Shown here piece after piece: positions 21,166-31,492 of a DNA stretch of 64,000 nt. Location: the NCBI GenBank assembly GCA_020747015.1, contig JAGTJM010000002.1:1116001-1180000 (forward strand). The letters are read 5' to 3'. The DNA comes from Pyrenochaeta sp. MPI-SDFR-AT-0127 (taxonomy: Eukaryota > Ascomycota > Dothideomycetes > Pleosporales > Cucurbitariaceae). Every line of letters begins with the position of its first letter. Position 1 is the stretch's first letter. The translations under genes were made by a program, and so were the position numbers. The notes under the pieces are model-generated. The model worked only from the letters and a program-made list of their open reading frames with translations, did not search any database and was not told the DNA's origin.

Positions 21166-23710
21166 ATGAGCGGCATGCGCGCCCACATCGCCAGCCGGCT
21201 ACGGAGCTCCTCGCTCTCAGCTGTGCCCCCGTCTCGCCAGAGCTCCGAGTACTCTGGGAACCTGGCCAAGATTGCTGCCTCGGTGCTCTACCGCTCGCCG
21301 CTTCCATCCAAGGAGGGCAGGCCCGTCTTCATCCTCAATGCCGCAGCCCTCCCTGATTCCCACGAAGCCGACTACGACTCGCTCCTTCCCTATGTTCTGG
21401 CACGCCTTCCCGAAGAAGACGAGCTGTTGAAGGGCTTCGAGTACGAGGTCGTCTTCTTTGCAGGAGATGGCGACACCTCGGCCACTTCCAAGAAACACCG
21501 GCCCGGCTGGGGCTGGTTCTTGCAGGCCTACCACGTCCTGTCAAGAGCCATGCGCAAGAGACTCCAGAAACTGTACATTGTGCATGAGAAGGCGTGGGTG
21601 CGCATCTTGACCGAGATCTTCTCCACCATTGTCAGCCCAAAGTTTAGGAGGAAGATCTACCACTGTATTCTTCCCCTCCGCAATTAAGCTACTATCCGAC
21701 TAATTGCGTCCAGTGTCCAGTTTGACCAGTCTGGCCCTCCAGATTCCCATTGAGAACCTCCTCATTCCGCCCTCAACCTACCTTACCGACCGCCGCGTGT
21801 CCGACGACATATTCGCCCCTTATGCCACGGGGAAACGAGCATTCGCAGCCCGCAACCCATTCCCCACCAGTGGTAGTGGTCGAACGCGCTTTCCACGTGT
21901 GCTTAGAGAAACCACTAGCTTTCTGCTCCTAGAGCCAAACATCACCTCTGAAGGCATCTTCCGAGTCCCTCCCAACTCCAAACTGCGAGATGTGCTAAAA
22001 GAAGCGTACGATAGGGGCCAGAAATATATCATCTGGAAGGACAATGAGGTCACACTACCCGTACCACCGTACTCAAATGCAGAGCATCAGGACGATATAC
22101 TTGCAGAGGTGGACCCCAGAGACTCCTACTCAGTTTTCATGGCTGCTGCGTTGGTCAAAGCCTGGTATGCTTCCTTACGGCAACCAATCTTCCCTCAAAC
22201 CTCATATACCGATCTAAAGCGGCTGTATGGTGATTCCGATGATGTTCCCGATATAGACCGACTGAGGGATCTTTTCTCACCCGCTTCAGAATGGTCCTTG
22301 CTGCCTGTGCTCTCTCGAGACATTGTTGTAAGGCACTTGTTGCCGTTGCTTAATCTAGTGGCTGCCCGGCAAGAGCAGAACAAGATGACCGCGGAAAACT
22401 TGGCCGTCTGCTTTGCACCGGCCCTATTGTGCGGACCAGATCAACTTGAAGACGCCAAAATGTCTTCCATCATACGGAGAATTTTTACCCAAGCCATCGA
22501 CCTTTGGTCTGAAGGCCTTAGAGAGGCCTGTGGGCAGTCAGCTGATGTCTTCCACGAAGAGTTGAAGCTACCAAAAGATGAATATGAATGGGATGACCCG
22601 GTAGAGGCCAAGAAAGCTTCGCTGGGAGGCAGAGAATCATTAGAGGAACAGACACAGGGCATAACACTGGAAGATAACGAAAAACTGTCGGTATATTCTG
22701 AGCCACACTCGGATCATGAAGAGATACCACCTCCACTACCCCCGCGCTCCCGAGAGCCAACAACAAAGTCCTCCGCCGACTCAACGAAGCGAAAGCCCGC
22801 ACCTCCGCTTGCGGTACCTCCTCGATACTCATCGGTCATTTCAGATGCCCCAGAAGACGTTGCTGAATCACCTAGTACATACGCGGCGACAACGGATGGT
22901 TTCGCACCACGACGAGCCGATGATGATCAGGGGCCGCCCCTGCCGCCACGGTGGAACTCAGTGACAGATGAGAAGAAATCTGGTATGAGCAATCCAGTTT
23001 CTGTTTCAGCTTCTGCTCGATATCATGCACAAGATGACCCACCATGCCCTGTTACTGCTTTTGCGTCTAAACTCAGCCTTCCAAAGAGGAAAACCCTGAC
23101 CGCAACACAGATCGATAACGTCGGAAACCCGGTGGCCACGCAGGATGAAGGCCGCAGAGTGTCTGAAGTTCAAGGACTGGGCTCTGGGCGCGTTGTTCAG
23201 GGAGGGTTCGCTCTGCCTGGGCTAACCGTGAGGCCTAACAGCAATAGCGGGGCGAAACGTGCGCCATCAGTGTCACCTACCCAGAGCGAAACACAATCCA
23301 TAACTCCAAAAAGTGCAGTCTCCGAGACATCAGCAGATTTCGGCTTTCGCCGCCCCAGTATTCCCGCCTCCGCCTCTCGTACACCCTCGATCAATTCTCT
23401 TGCACGTCCAGTATACCCTGGAGCGCCCCAAAACTCCCTCCCTAGTCGTCCTGTTTCAAAATCGACGAGCCTCCCAATTCCAGCCTCTACTCCAAGACTG
23501 CGTGCTCCAAGCCCAGGCTTGCTTCAACGCATGCCAAGTTTTGAAAAAACTCAACAGCAAGATGATCCCCCATGCCCAGTAAGGAAGATGTTCACACCGA
23601 AAAAGTTGAATTTGAAGAAACAGTCAGTGGATGATTTAAGGAGGTTATATGAGGAGAGAGCCGGGACAGCGAGTGCGCTTGTTGAAGCTGGCCGAGTAAG
23701 GTATGCTTGA
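21166..23710 (+). CDS. ECM25: CRAL-TRIO-like/RhoGAP protein, ECM25 type
   Basis: Two exons (21166-21664, 21714-23710), 831 residues. The N-terminal 185 residues form a divergent CRAL-TRIO/SEC14-like domain (RPVFILNAAALP, GWFLQAYHVLSRAMRKRLQKLYIVHE). A RhoGAP domain follows at about 215-430, with arginine finger Arg250 in EGIFRVPPN and the helix NKMTAENLAVCFAPALL. The C-terminal half is disordered, with proline motifs PPPLPPR, LAVPPRY and GPPLPPR that could bind SH3 domains. The motif DDPPCPV occurs twice, each time followed by a basic F..KL.L.K segment. By homology it accelerates GTP hydrolysis on a Rho-family GTPase (Cdc42/Rho) in polarity and morphogenesis; the exact GTPase cannot be read from the sequence. 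The acceptor at 21713 rather than 21720 was chosen to preserve frame. Confidence 0.87.
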
Positions 23711-24645
23711 GCGTTTAAATTTGGAGGATTTTTCTTGTTAGGATACCCTTTCTTTGCACACTTTATATAGGGCTTGTAATATAGACCTTGATGATCCTTG
23801 GCATGAAACTAAACGAATTGAAAGTGACTAATACCTATCTCAAGTATCTTTAGTTTGTGCTCAATTGCTAACATCAGTCTTGAATCGGCATCAGAGGGAA
23901 ACCCCAAGTGGCAAAGGAACTCACAATGAAGATGCCGACGCAGTGATTCGTCACCTTCCAAGGGGACCTATTGCTTGTCAAGTCCTGAAAATTCCATGTT
24001 CCCAAGGTCCAAGCCTGTACAAGCCGAGCAGCGCTGAGGTGTAAATATAAACCCAGACGCGTAGCGGGTCAATTTGTCTGTCTGCGAAAGCTGTCTCATA
24101 TGGCGCGGACAGTATAATCTTGTAGCCCTGCAAGCAGCTGACTAGGCTACACCAGTCGCCCTCCTCGAGACCGATAATATCCGTTCGAATGCATCTGGTA
24201 TTCGCCCGAGGAAGGAGTACGAGTAGTACGACTGTTATAGTAAGCAACACATTCAGTAGGCATCGCAGTATGATATGTCCATGACGGGACCACCACTTGG
24301 AGAGACTCATATATCGCTGGCTGTCTGGAGGAAAGTCATACTGAGAACTGTTGGAGCCTGAATAGAGTGAGGAAAATCAAATATGACATTAAGTCGCAAG
24401 ATGCGGGATTGAGGACTTGGACGCTCTGTTGTCCCAGATGCAATTTTCAAAGTCGGACGTTGGATATACATCCGAGGTGGGAAAGGAAACATCCTCAACC
24501 TCTGAGACTTCGGTAAAACTTAAAGCATGGAATGAGGCCCGCAAATTGTGCGGCTTCGCAATCAGTCACATGGATTTAGCAATGAACATTCACATTCCAT
24601 CGTCCAAACGGAGTTGCCTCGTACTCCTCAGCCAAGGATTGAGCC
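23711..24645. other. intergenic with one small candidate ORF
   Basis: About 930 bp between the RhoGAP gene and the ammonium transporter. Apart from the small membrane ORF at 23978-24310, listed separately, nothing is recognisable. Confidence 0.5.
23978..24310 (-). CDS. possible small single-pass membrane protein
   Basis: An uninterrupted ATG-started ORF of 110 residues. Residues 1-12 are polar and basic (MSLSKWWSRHGH), followed by a strongly hydrophobic segment (LLNVLLTITVVLLVLL) near 18-33 and then CysTrp-containing sequence (DWCSLVSCLQGYKI) and a second mildly hydrophobic stretch. That organisation is unusual for a chance ORF, and it does not lie opposite any gene. No family is recognised, and it may continue through an intron. 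Transcript evidence would be needed to accept it. Confidence 0.33.
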   Translation of the reverse strand: MSLSKWWSRHGHIILRCLLNVLLTITVVLLVLLPRANTRCIRTDIIGLEEGDWCSLVSCLQGYKIILSAPYETAFADRQIDPLRVWVYIYTSALLGLYRLGPWEHGIFRT

Positions 24646-26204
24646 TTAGTCAAGGTGGAGTTCACCTTCGCGATCTGCGTATGGATAGTACTTCTGCGTC
24701 TCGGTCCAAAGCGTCTCTTCATCCATCTGACTCGCATCTAAACCTGCGATAATGTCCCTGAGAAGATGTAAGCTTAGCCACTACAAAATGAGGACGCAAC
24801 TCACTTGTCCTCCGCCAATACTTCGAATCCTGGTATACAGTCGATGAGCGCGTAGATGACATAGCTTCCAATGAAAGACCAGGAGAAGCCAACAGATGCT
24901 TCAATGATCTGTATGCCGAGCTGCCGAATGTTGCCATCGAAGAAGACACCTCCAGGAATCTCTGTGACGCCATCATAACCTGCGACTTTTGCTTGAGCGA
25001 GGCAGCCTGTGGCAATTGTTGCCAGAATACCACCGAGACAGTGAGTTGCAAAAGTATCACCGTGGTCAACCCAGCGCCAGCGCCGCGCAAATTCGGTGAA
25101 CTTGATTCGAAGCGCTTGTCGACAGAAAAGAGCTCCCATGATGCCGAAGAAAAAGGCGGTCGGGGTGTCGATGAATCCTGCAGACGGTGTGATCATGATG
25201 AGGCCTGAAATGGCGCCCATGAAGCAGGAGTCCAGACTCCACCGGCCGACTTCAATGTACGTATACAGCATCCACGTCATAGCTCCACTGGCTGCGCACA
25301 AATTCGTGACGCACAGTGCCATGACAGACTTGAAATTGAAGGCTAAGGTGGTGCCAGCGTCGAAAGCGAGCCACGAGCCCCAAATACTTATCATGGCAAG
25401 AAGCTGGCAGAGCGAGTTAACCGGCCGATGGATAACTAGATGGGATGGTGTCCGGGTTGAAGATTTCCGTGAGCGAAACAGTGGATACGAGAGGTAGACG
25501 GACATTGCCGTTGCCGTTGCGCCAGAGTTGATGTGGACGGGTGTACCTCCAGCAAAATCAACGACACCTAGATCCATCAAGAAACCTCCTCCCCAGACCA
25601 TATGAGCTAGTGGGTTGTAAATGAACGTGGACCATAACTGCCATAAATTTGGTCAGAGGTCGGTACTACGGTTGGTAGTGCCGTTTTGAACTTACAAAGA
25701 TGAATGGTATCAAGGGTAGAATCCTTCCCCTCTCACAGGCACCTCCCACCGCAATTGCACAGACTGTAGCTTGAAACACCAACTGAAAGAAGCTGAAGAG
25801 TATTGCTGGTATCGTACCGACAGGTTCAGCCAAAACATTTCTATGCAGTGCGTATGTGAAGTCGCCAAAGATTGCTCCTCCTTCGCCATATGTTAAGGTG
25901 TATCCGATCAGGAACCATTGAATGGAGCAGACAATCACAGCCAGGATAGCTGGCATCACAGCTGCGAGGGAATTGGAGCGCGTCGTGTAACCAGAATAGG
26001 CAATGCCTACTGCGGGGATAATACCCCAGCCTTGATAGAGTAAGTAATTGTGAGTAGGCGCGGAACAAGCTTGTTCATTTGAAGTATCCTCAAAATGAAA
26101 GCTTCCTCGAAGAACGTACAAAACACGCAACACACAAGCACGAAGAGTGTGTCGGTACGATCGCACGCCTCCCAGGCTTTCAGAACGTCTGTAGGAAGAC
26201 CCAT
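24646..26204 (-). CDS. MEP2: ammonium transporter, MEP2 type
   Basis: Four exons (26204-26120, 26030-25696, 25637-24805, 24757-24646), 454 residues. It starts MGLPTDVLKAWEACDRTDTL and has the Amt/Mep series of membrane helices: IIPAVGIAYSGYTTRSNSL, IQWFLIGYTLTYGEG, GRILPLIPFIFLWSTFIYNP, DFAGGTPVHINSG. The pore twin histidines are His175 (GGTPVH) and His339 (FATHCLGG); Mep1/Mep3-type proteins lack the first, so this is Mep2-like. The cytosolic tail is short and acidic (DASQMDEETLWTETQKYY). It moves ammonium across the plasma membrane and may act as a nitrogen sensor. All splice joins restore conserved helix sequence (VFCWGIIPAVG, FIFLWSTF). Tandem GATA sites upstream suggest control by an AreA/Nit2-type factor. 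Confidence 0.92.
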
Positions 26205-26815
26205 GATCGCCTTAGTGGTGAGATTTTGATTCTTAATAGATACAAACTGGCATAACAAGGGGAACAAGGCATCAAGAAATTAGAAATGTCAGTATGGGGA
26301 AGGAAGCTACAAGTTTATGACGTGCAGGTACAAGTGAGCCACCTCGGTTGAACGCGTCCCACAAGGGGAACCTGCTCCTCTTTTGAATATGGTCCAGCCA
26401 CGAGGCGTTTAGAATGCGTAGCTGATCATCCATAAGAGGCCATGGATTGGTCAAACGTGGTATAGTGTAGGGAGCCGGCGCATTGATAAGATAAGGAACC
26501 ATTTCCATGGCAAATTACAGGTCGCAGGACGGATGGCCGATTGTTTGAAAGCCGGTGCGTTAGCCGATAGTTCTGGAAACAGTTGTCTCTAAAGGCCTCA
26601 AAACAAAGATGCGCTCTTGACGACTTACATGTATGTCATTAGTCAGGCCGATTGAGTCGAATAAAAGACAGATTACCGTGGTGGTGTGCTCCTACCGCAG
26701 ACCCGGTTATTCCTGCCCCACCTGTTCCCACTAACCCTATCAAGTGTCTATGAACTTGGTCATTTATTCCTGATCTTCACCATCTTCCAACACTACTCCT
26801 CACAAAACTACCGAA
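26205..26815. other. divergent promoter region, MEP2 and EFM6
   Basis: This 611-bp region lies between the start codons of the ammonium transporter and EFM6. It holds tandem GATA motifs near 26484. Small ORFs in it are not supported as genes. Confidence 0.55.
26484..26496 (+). promoter_or_regulatory. tandem GATA-factor sites
   Basis: TGATAAGATAAGG contains two directly adjacent GATAAG sites, about 280 bp upstream of the ammonium transporter start. Paired GATA elements are the typical binding arrangement of AreA/Nit2/Gln3 nitrogen regulators. Regulation is inferred from this and the gene's role; EFM6 on the other side is a less likely target. Confidence 0.55.
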
Positions 26816-27556
26816 ATGTCCGACAGCGAAGAGAATGATGTTTTTGGTGTCAGCCAGGATCTTGTTCCCCCAGCACCCATCAAGTCCGCGGGCGTATCTG
26901 AAGTCGATTTCGATGGACTGCTTTCACCCCCACTCAGACTGCACGAAGATCTGAAAAATGGATGCGGTGGGCAATTGTGGCCGGCAGGAATGGTATTGGG
27001 CAAGTACATGTTGAGAAAGCACCAAGACGATCTTGCAGGCAAGGAGATCCTAGAGCTGGGTGCTGGCGGAGGGCTCGTTGGTCTCGCCGTTGCGATAGGC
27101 TGCAAGACCAACACCACGCTACACATCACTGATCAGGAACCAATGTACAAGCTCATGAAGCAAAATATCGCTTTGAATAATCTCAATTCACGCGTAACTG
27201 CATCAATATACGACTGGGGTACACCGACTCCGTCACAGCTGCCATCCCACCCTGATATCATCCTTGCCGCCGACTGTGTGTACTTCGAGCCGGCTTTCCC
27301 ACTCTTGCAACAGACGCTAAAGGACCTTATTGGGGAGAATACGGTTTGCTACTTCTGCTTCAAGAGGAGGAGACGGGCAGACTTAACATTTATGAAGTCA
27401 GCCAGGAAAATGTTTGATGTGCAGGAGGTGAACGATGACCCTGACAATGAGGTATACTCAAGGGAGAAATTATTCTTGTTAGTGATGAACCTGTGTATCA
27501 TTTCGACTCTATAGCTTACTGCAGACAGATACAGAATTACGAAAAAAAAGGCATGA
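26816..27556 (+). CDS. EFM6: EFM6-type protein methyltransferase
   Basis: Two exons (26816-27477, 27529-27556), 229 residues. It is a seven-beta-strand methyltransferase of the METTL21/family-16 group: motif I LELGAGGGLVGLA lies at about 79-91, an acidic residue (TDQEP) ends strand 2, and the family motif (A)DCVYFEPAFPLL, of the DxVY type, follows. The N-terminal HEDLKNGCGGQLWPAGMVL block is the substrate/SAM-lid region of this group. Yeast Efm6 methylates a lysine of translation elongation factor EF-1A. The last exon is only 28 nt and ends LYRITKKKA; an alternative acceptor 4 nt earlier gives a longer, different tail. The gene ends 142 bp before the next ATG. Another METTL21 paralogue is possible. 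Confidence 0.8.
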
Positions 27557-27698
27557 ACCACGGTATTATCGTTGGAAAGAGAGGGCGGGCTTGTAACCTG
27601 GCAGCAATTCGAGCCTCGACTGGCAGACAAGAGAAGAAGGCATAGCTGTGCAAGGCCACGGATGTGTTTTTCGGAAAATTGAATCAGCAGTCACAACC

Positions 27699-29406
27699 AT
27701 GGAACAGGGTGACGCAGAGATGCTTGGTGAAAAGTCTTCCCCGCAAGTCTATGGGCCCAGGTCGTTTGCTAAAAGCATCAAATATTCGTTCGAAAGATTT
27801 ACCGTTATCGACAGCCTGATCTATGAGCCTACTTTCTTATCGAACGTCGTTCATAATCTGCCACACTGGCAGCCAGCTTCCAATAACACTTGCCTGGCCC
27901 CAAAAAAACGGTCTAAATTAGTAAGAGTTTTTCTGAACAGTAAGAAGTATCGCCAAAACCATTCGCCTTCATTACCATTATATCATTGCGTGACTTATGG
28001 TATATCTATCTATTCGCCTCCCATGGCTGAACCACCAATGGAACTCGGCTACGAGTATCTTCAGAAGCTCCGTATCCCGGCAGTTGATTCTGTCACTGTG
28101 CCATCGAAGCAGCGTCCATTTTTAGCCCATCTGGATAAACGTATAGCATGCGAAAGTCTCACCAACGACGTACACGAGCTGTTTCACTTTTACAATTGGC
28201 TCGATCTTGAATTTGAGCACTATCAACTGCTACTCCCTGCGCTACGAGTAGCCACACTTCTCGTCCAGCAATCCGCTCTCTCCTCATGGTGGAAGCATAC
28301 ATTGTATGGAGACCTGCGCTACGATCCAGGCAAAGGCCATTATCTGGCGCGAAGTGATGCCGAGCTCAGTGAGGGCGCGCATGATTCTGCTCTTCCGCTT
28401 CTGAACACCGCTCTCCCTCGGGTGCTACGGCTTGGATTCTACCCTGTTGGCTCCCGTGGATATCAATTTGATGGCATGAACTTCGGAAGCACAGCCGCCT
28501 TTGATCAATTTTGCGAAGGTATACAAGATCTCCAGCCAATGGTCTTCAATGATCCTCGAATTATGCTGCACAGCCATTACCTTTGGGACCTCATATACCT
28601 TCACTCTTGTGGGTCTGCTCAGGATCTAGAGCAGATCCATTTGCGGATTGCGATCACCCTGGTCCATGAATTAGCCCATATTGTATGGAAATATCGACAA
28701 TGTGGAGATGTCACGTATACGTAAGCAGATCATCTACTTGCTGGAGTAAGGTACACATACAGAGAATCTTCGCTGATTCAAAGCTAGGGCTGATGGCACG
28801 ATCAAAGAGCCACTTCACCAACGGACCGACAGTATCGTCGAGTTAGGGTTCTCGTGGGAGCAATTCACGTTCGGAGGCAGTATATGGGCTATCGACCACC
28901 CTAGGCATATGACTATTTATTATACTCCCGCAGAGGTACTAGTGGATCCATCAGCGGTAAAAACGCGGGTGGTCGTTCCACGTTGGTGGGTGCATATGTG
29001 GTTTCGCAAGTCAACTTGGGATTACTTTCATTATTTGCATAAATCAGGCCAATTACAACTGCCTACTGAAGCTGAAAGTGGTTATGCCTTCCGAAAGGCT
29101 TGTTCAGGAACGTGCTTGCAATGGTCACTGTACGTGAACGGCGTCAAGCAGAGAGATCTCCATTGTATGATGACAGAACATCCCGCGTATATTTTATGGA
29201 ACATAATTCGACCAAGGAAGGAAGAGGAGGAGAGGATCGCTAAAAGTAGAAATGGTCTACAAAAACACATTGCCTCAGCGCCTAAGGTTATCCCTGAAAT
29301 GAAAGTCGTGAGCGTAGCGTCGGAAGGTAAACGTGCGAAGATGGAGCTTTTTCGCGCTCCAGAAGAAGTAGAAGATAAGCATAAACGACTTGGAGCTGTA
29401 TTGTGA
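27699..29406 (+). CDS. unrecognised protein with HELAH zinc-peptidase-like motif
   Basis: Two exons (27699-28720, 28788-29406), 546 residues. The sequence does not match a family I can name. Visible features are a basic N-terminal third, then an ordered region (VHELFHFYNWLDLEFEHYQL; LFHFYNW near 166-172) and the motif VHELAHIVW with His323, Glu324 and His327. This HExxH sits just before the intron and is followed by a conserved-looking block SIVELGFSWEQFTFGG in which Glu359 lies about 32 residues after the second His. No signal peptide or membrane segment is seen, so it is probably intracellular. The C-terminus is a basic, coiled-coil-like tail. I infer a gluzincin-like fold, peptidase or degenerate peptidase; function unknown. 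The start ATG follows EFM6 closely. Confidence 0.7.
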
Positions 29407-29727
29407 ACTCTAATTAGCGGAGTTCAGGTTGTGTGATGGTTTACACCCCTTTAGAATTAGGTGCATCATATCATAATGCGTTATTGATAGCCAGATTTAT
29501 ACAATCGATGCCACTTTCAACGCTCTTCGTTGCAAAATTTGAGTGGATCATAAACAATGCTGATTTTAGGCAGCAGTGGGACTAGTGGAGTCCCCAAAAC
29601 TATTTTTACACCTTATTGAGATTCAATCGCTATCAATAATTCAAGTCTCTCTTTCTCTCACTAGTTGCTGAATGCATCAAGAAGACCTATATCTCTTCTA
29701 CATTTAAAGCGCCTAGGAGTCTCAAAA
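29407..29727. other. intergenic promoter region
   Basis: A 321-bp gap with a CT-rich tract (TCTCTCTTTCTCTCAC near 29645-29661) just before the thioesterase-like ATG, as often seen near fungal transcription starts. Confidence 0.5.
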
Positions 29728-30642
29728 ATGGCTTCCTCAAAGCCAGTGCCCTTCTCACCACCTCTCTTCCTTTCGCCAACATCCGGAATCCACAAATCGA
29801 CATTCATAATCCTCCATGGTCGGGGCTCATCTGCCGAGAAGTTTGCGGAACCACTCTTAAGCCATGCTGTCGCTTGCTCACCACAAACTCATGGAGAGGA
29901 AAGATCCTTTCAATCATACTTTCCCAACAGCAAATTTGTGTTCCCCACAGCAAGACTGTTGCGTGCGAGGGCCTACAATAGATCTTTGACACATCAATGG
30001 TTTGATATGTATCCTTTGGATGAATATCCAGCGGAGTATAGAAACCATATCCAAGTCCAAGGTCTTGGAGAAGCGGTGCGGTATGTGCATGAGCTGATTG
30101 AAGGCGCGGTGCAGGAAGTTGGAGCTGAAAATGTGGTGCTCGTGGGTCTGAGCCAAGGGTGCGCAACAGTGTTGACAAGTGTGTTGCTGTGGCAAGGAAG
30201 AAGTTTAGGTGCGGTGGTGGGGATGTGTGGGTGGCTACCCTTTTCTCGATCCTTGGCCGAAGCAATCAATGAAGAGAAGGAGAGGTGCAACGAAAGAGAT
30301 GATGTCTTCGAGCGAGACCCAGAAGCGGAGCATAATGATAAAACAAGTTTTCAGCTGGTGACCGACATTCTCAGAGAAGAGCTGGGATTGGCAAGCAGAG
30401 AAACAACGAAAAACCAGAAAGTAACTATGAATCAGCCAATACTGGAAACACCCGTCTTCTTGGGGCACGGAACTAAAGACAAAAAAGTGCCCATCAAGAA
30501 TGGGAAGGATGCTGTATCATTGCTGCAAGCTCTTGGTATTGCCACAGAGTGTAGAGAGTACGAAGGCTTAGGGCACTGGTACTCCAGCCCCATGCTTCGA
30601 GATATTGTCACATTTCTCCCATCAAGCCTATCGGAACCATAA
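29728..30642 (+). CDS. acyl-protein thioesterase / carboxylesterase-like hydrolase
   Basis: A single-exon gene of 304 residues with the alpha/beta-hydrolase fold of the phospholipase/carboxylesterase (APT1/LYPLA) family. The oxyanion segment FIILHGRGSS is at about 26-35, the nucleophile Ser142 in VLVGLSQGCA, the acid Asp251 in GHGTKDKKVP and the base His283 in GLGHWYSS, in the normal order. Compared with APT1 (about 230 residues) there is an insert near 185-235 with many charged residues (EEKERCNERDD). The family cleaves thioesters on S-acylated proteins or carboxyl esters; the real substrate is unknown. The ATG at 29728 was preferred over non-ATG starts. The stop lies 10 bp from the stop of the convergent phosphatase gene. 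Confidence 0.82.
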   Translation: MASSKPVPFSPPLFLSPTSGIHKSTFIILHGRGSSAEKFAEPLLSHAVACSPQTHGEERSFQSYFPNSKFVFPTARLLRARAYNRSLTHQWFDMYPLDEYPAEYRNHIQVQGLGEAVRYVHELIEGAVQEVGAENVVLVGLSQGCATVLTSVLLWQGRSLGAVVGMCGWLPFSRSLAEAINEEKERCNERDDVFERDPEAEHNDKTSFQLVTDILREELGLASRETTKNQKVTMNQPILETPVFLGHGTKDKKVPIKNGKDAVSLLQALGIATECREYEGLGHWYSSPMLRDIVTFLPSSLSEP

Positions 30643-30652
30643 ACATCTATCT

Positions 30653-31492
30653 CTATCCCGCACTTGTCAACACTCTCTTAACGATCTCAATGTCCTCAGC
30701 AGTGAGCCCCAGAATATCCCCAACATACGCCTCCACACTGCCATAGATGTCCTGCACAGCGTCCAGAAAACCGAGAATGAATTCACTCTTTACCTGCACA
30801 AACTCATGCATCCCCGGCGTCTCTGGAGCCCAGTCTTTATTCCAAAGTCTCAGCATCTGCAACAACAACTCTCTGCTTGGCTCAATGCCTACACGCGTCA
30901 GAGAATAATCATGCGCAATCACATCTCGCGATGCGCCAGCAAGACTCAGCAACAAAGCGGCAAGCACACCAGTGCGGTCTTTACCCGCAGTGCAGTGAAA
31001 CAAGAAAGGCGTCTGATTGTTCACAAGGTGGCGGAGAGCGGCTTTGAAAGCTGGTGTGTAAATGGAAAGGATCTCGAGATACATTGCCGTGTATGCTTTT
31101 ACTCCTCCATCGACTGTGAAATCTGCCATATTGACAGGTGAAGGTGGTTCAGTGCTAGGGATGTTTATGTTGACGATGCCATCGATGGCTGGCGTTGGAT
31201 CACGCTGAACCTCACGCTCAGATCGTAGATCGACAATGAGTTTGACGCCTAACGTGGTAATACTGGTCGGGCTGGCACTGTGAATTGCGCCAGAGCGGAA
31301 TATTAGGCCAGCAGCTATCGGGGAGGACGGGATGAGGCCGAGGTCACGGAGATTGATGATATTAGGGATTTGGACAAAGGGCGGGCTCCCAAGAACTTCG
31401 TTGATTATACCGGGGTCAATGGGAGTGTTCATGTCGATGCTAAGGAGCCCCTTCAGTGGGAGGAGTCCTCGTGAGGAGGTAGAGTTTGTCAT
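30653..31492 (-). CDS. protein tyrosine/serine phosphatase (HCTAGKDRTG type)
   Basis: A single-exon gene of 279 residues. The Cys-based phosphatase signature HCTAGKDRTG is at 166-175, with nucleophile Cys167 and phosphate-binding Arg173. The N-terminal half has the NLRDLGLIPSSPIAAGLIFRSGAI block and VDLRSEREV, typical of the Tyr_phosphatase_3 (fungal Oca-like and MptpB-like) family. Members dephosphorylate tyrosine, serine/threonine or phosphoinositides, so the substrate cannot be fixed. No signal peptide; likely cytosolic. The ATG at 31492 is in frame with the family's start. Convergent with the thioesterase-like gene, with overlapping 3' ends expected. Confidence 0.87.
   Translation of the reverse strand: MTNSTSSRGLLPLKGLLSIDMNTPIDPGIINEVLGSPPFVQIPNIINLRDLGLIPSSPIAAGLIFRSGAIHSASPTSITTLGVKLIVDLRSEREVQRDPTPAIDGIVNINIPSTEPPSPVNMADFTVDGGVKAYTAMYLEILSIYTPAFKAALRHLVNNQTPFLFHCTAGKDRTGVLAALLLSLAGASRDVIAHDYSLTRVGIEPSRELLLQMLRLWNKDWAPETPGMHEFVQVKSEFILGFLDAVQDIYGSVEAYVGDILGLTAEDIEIVKRVLTSAG

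Noticed and set aside
21217..21534. 105-codon minus-strand ORF
   Set aside because: Shadow of the RhoGAP gene's first exon.
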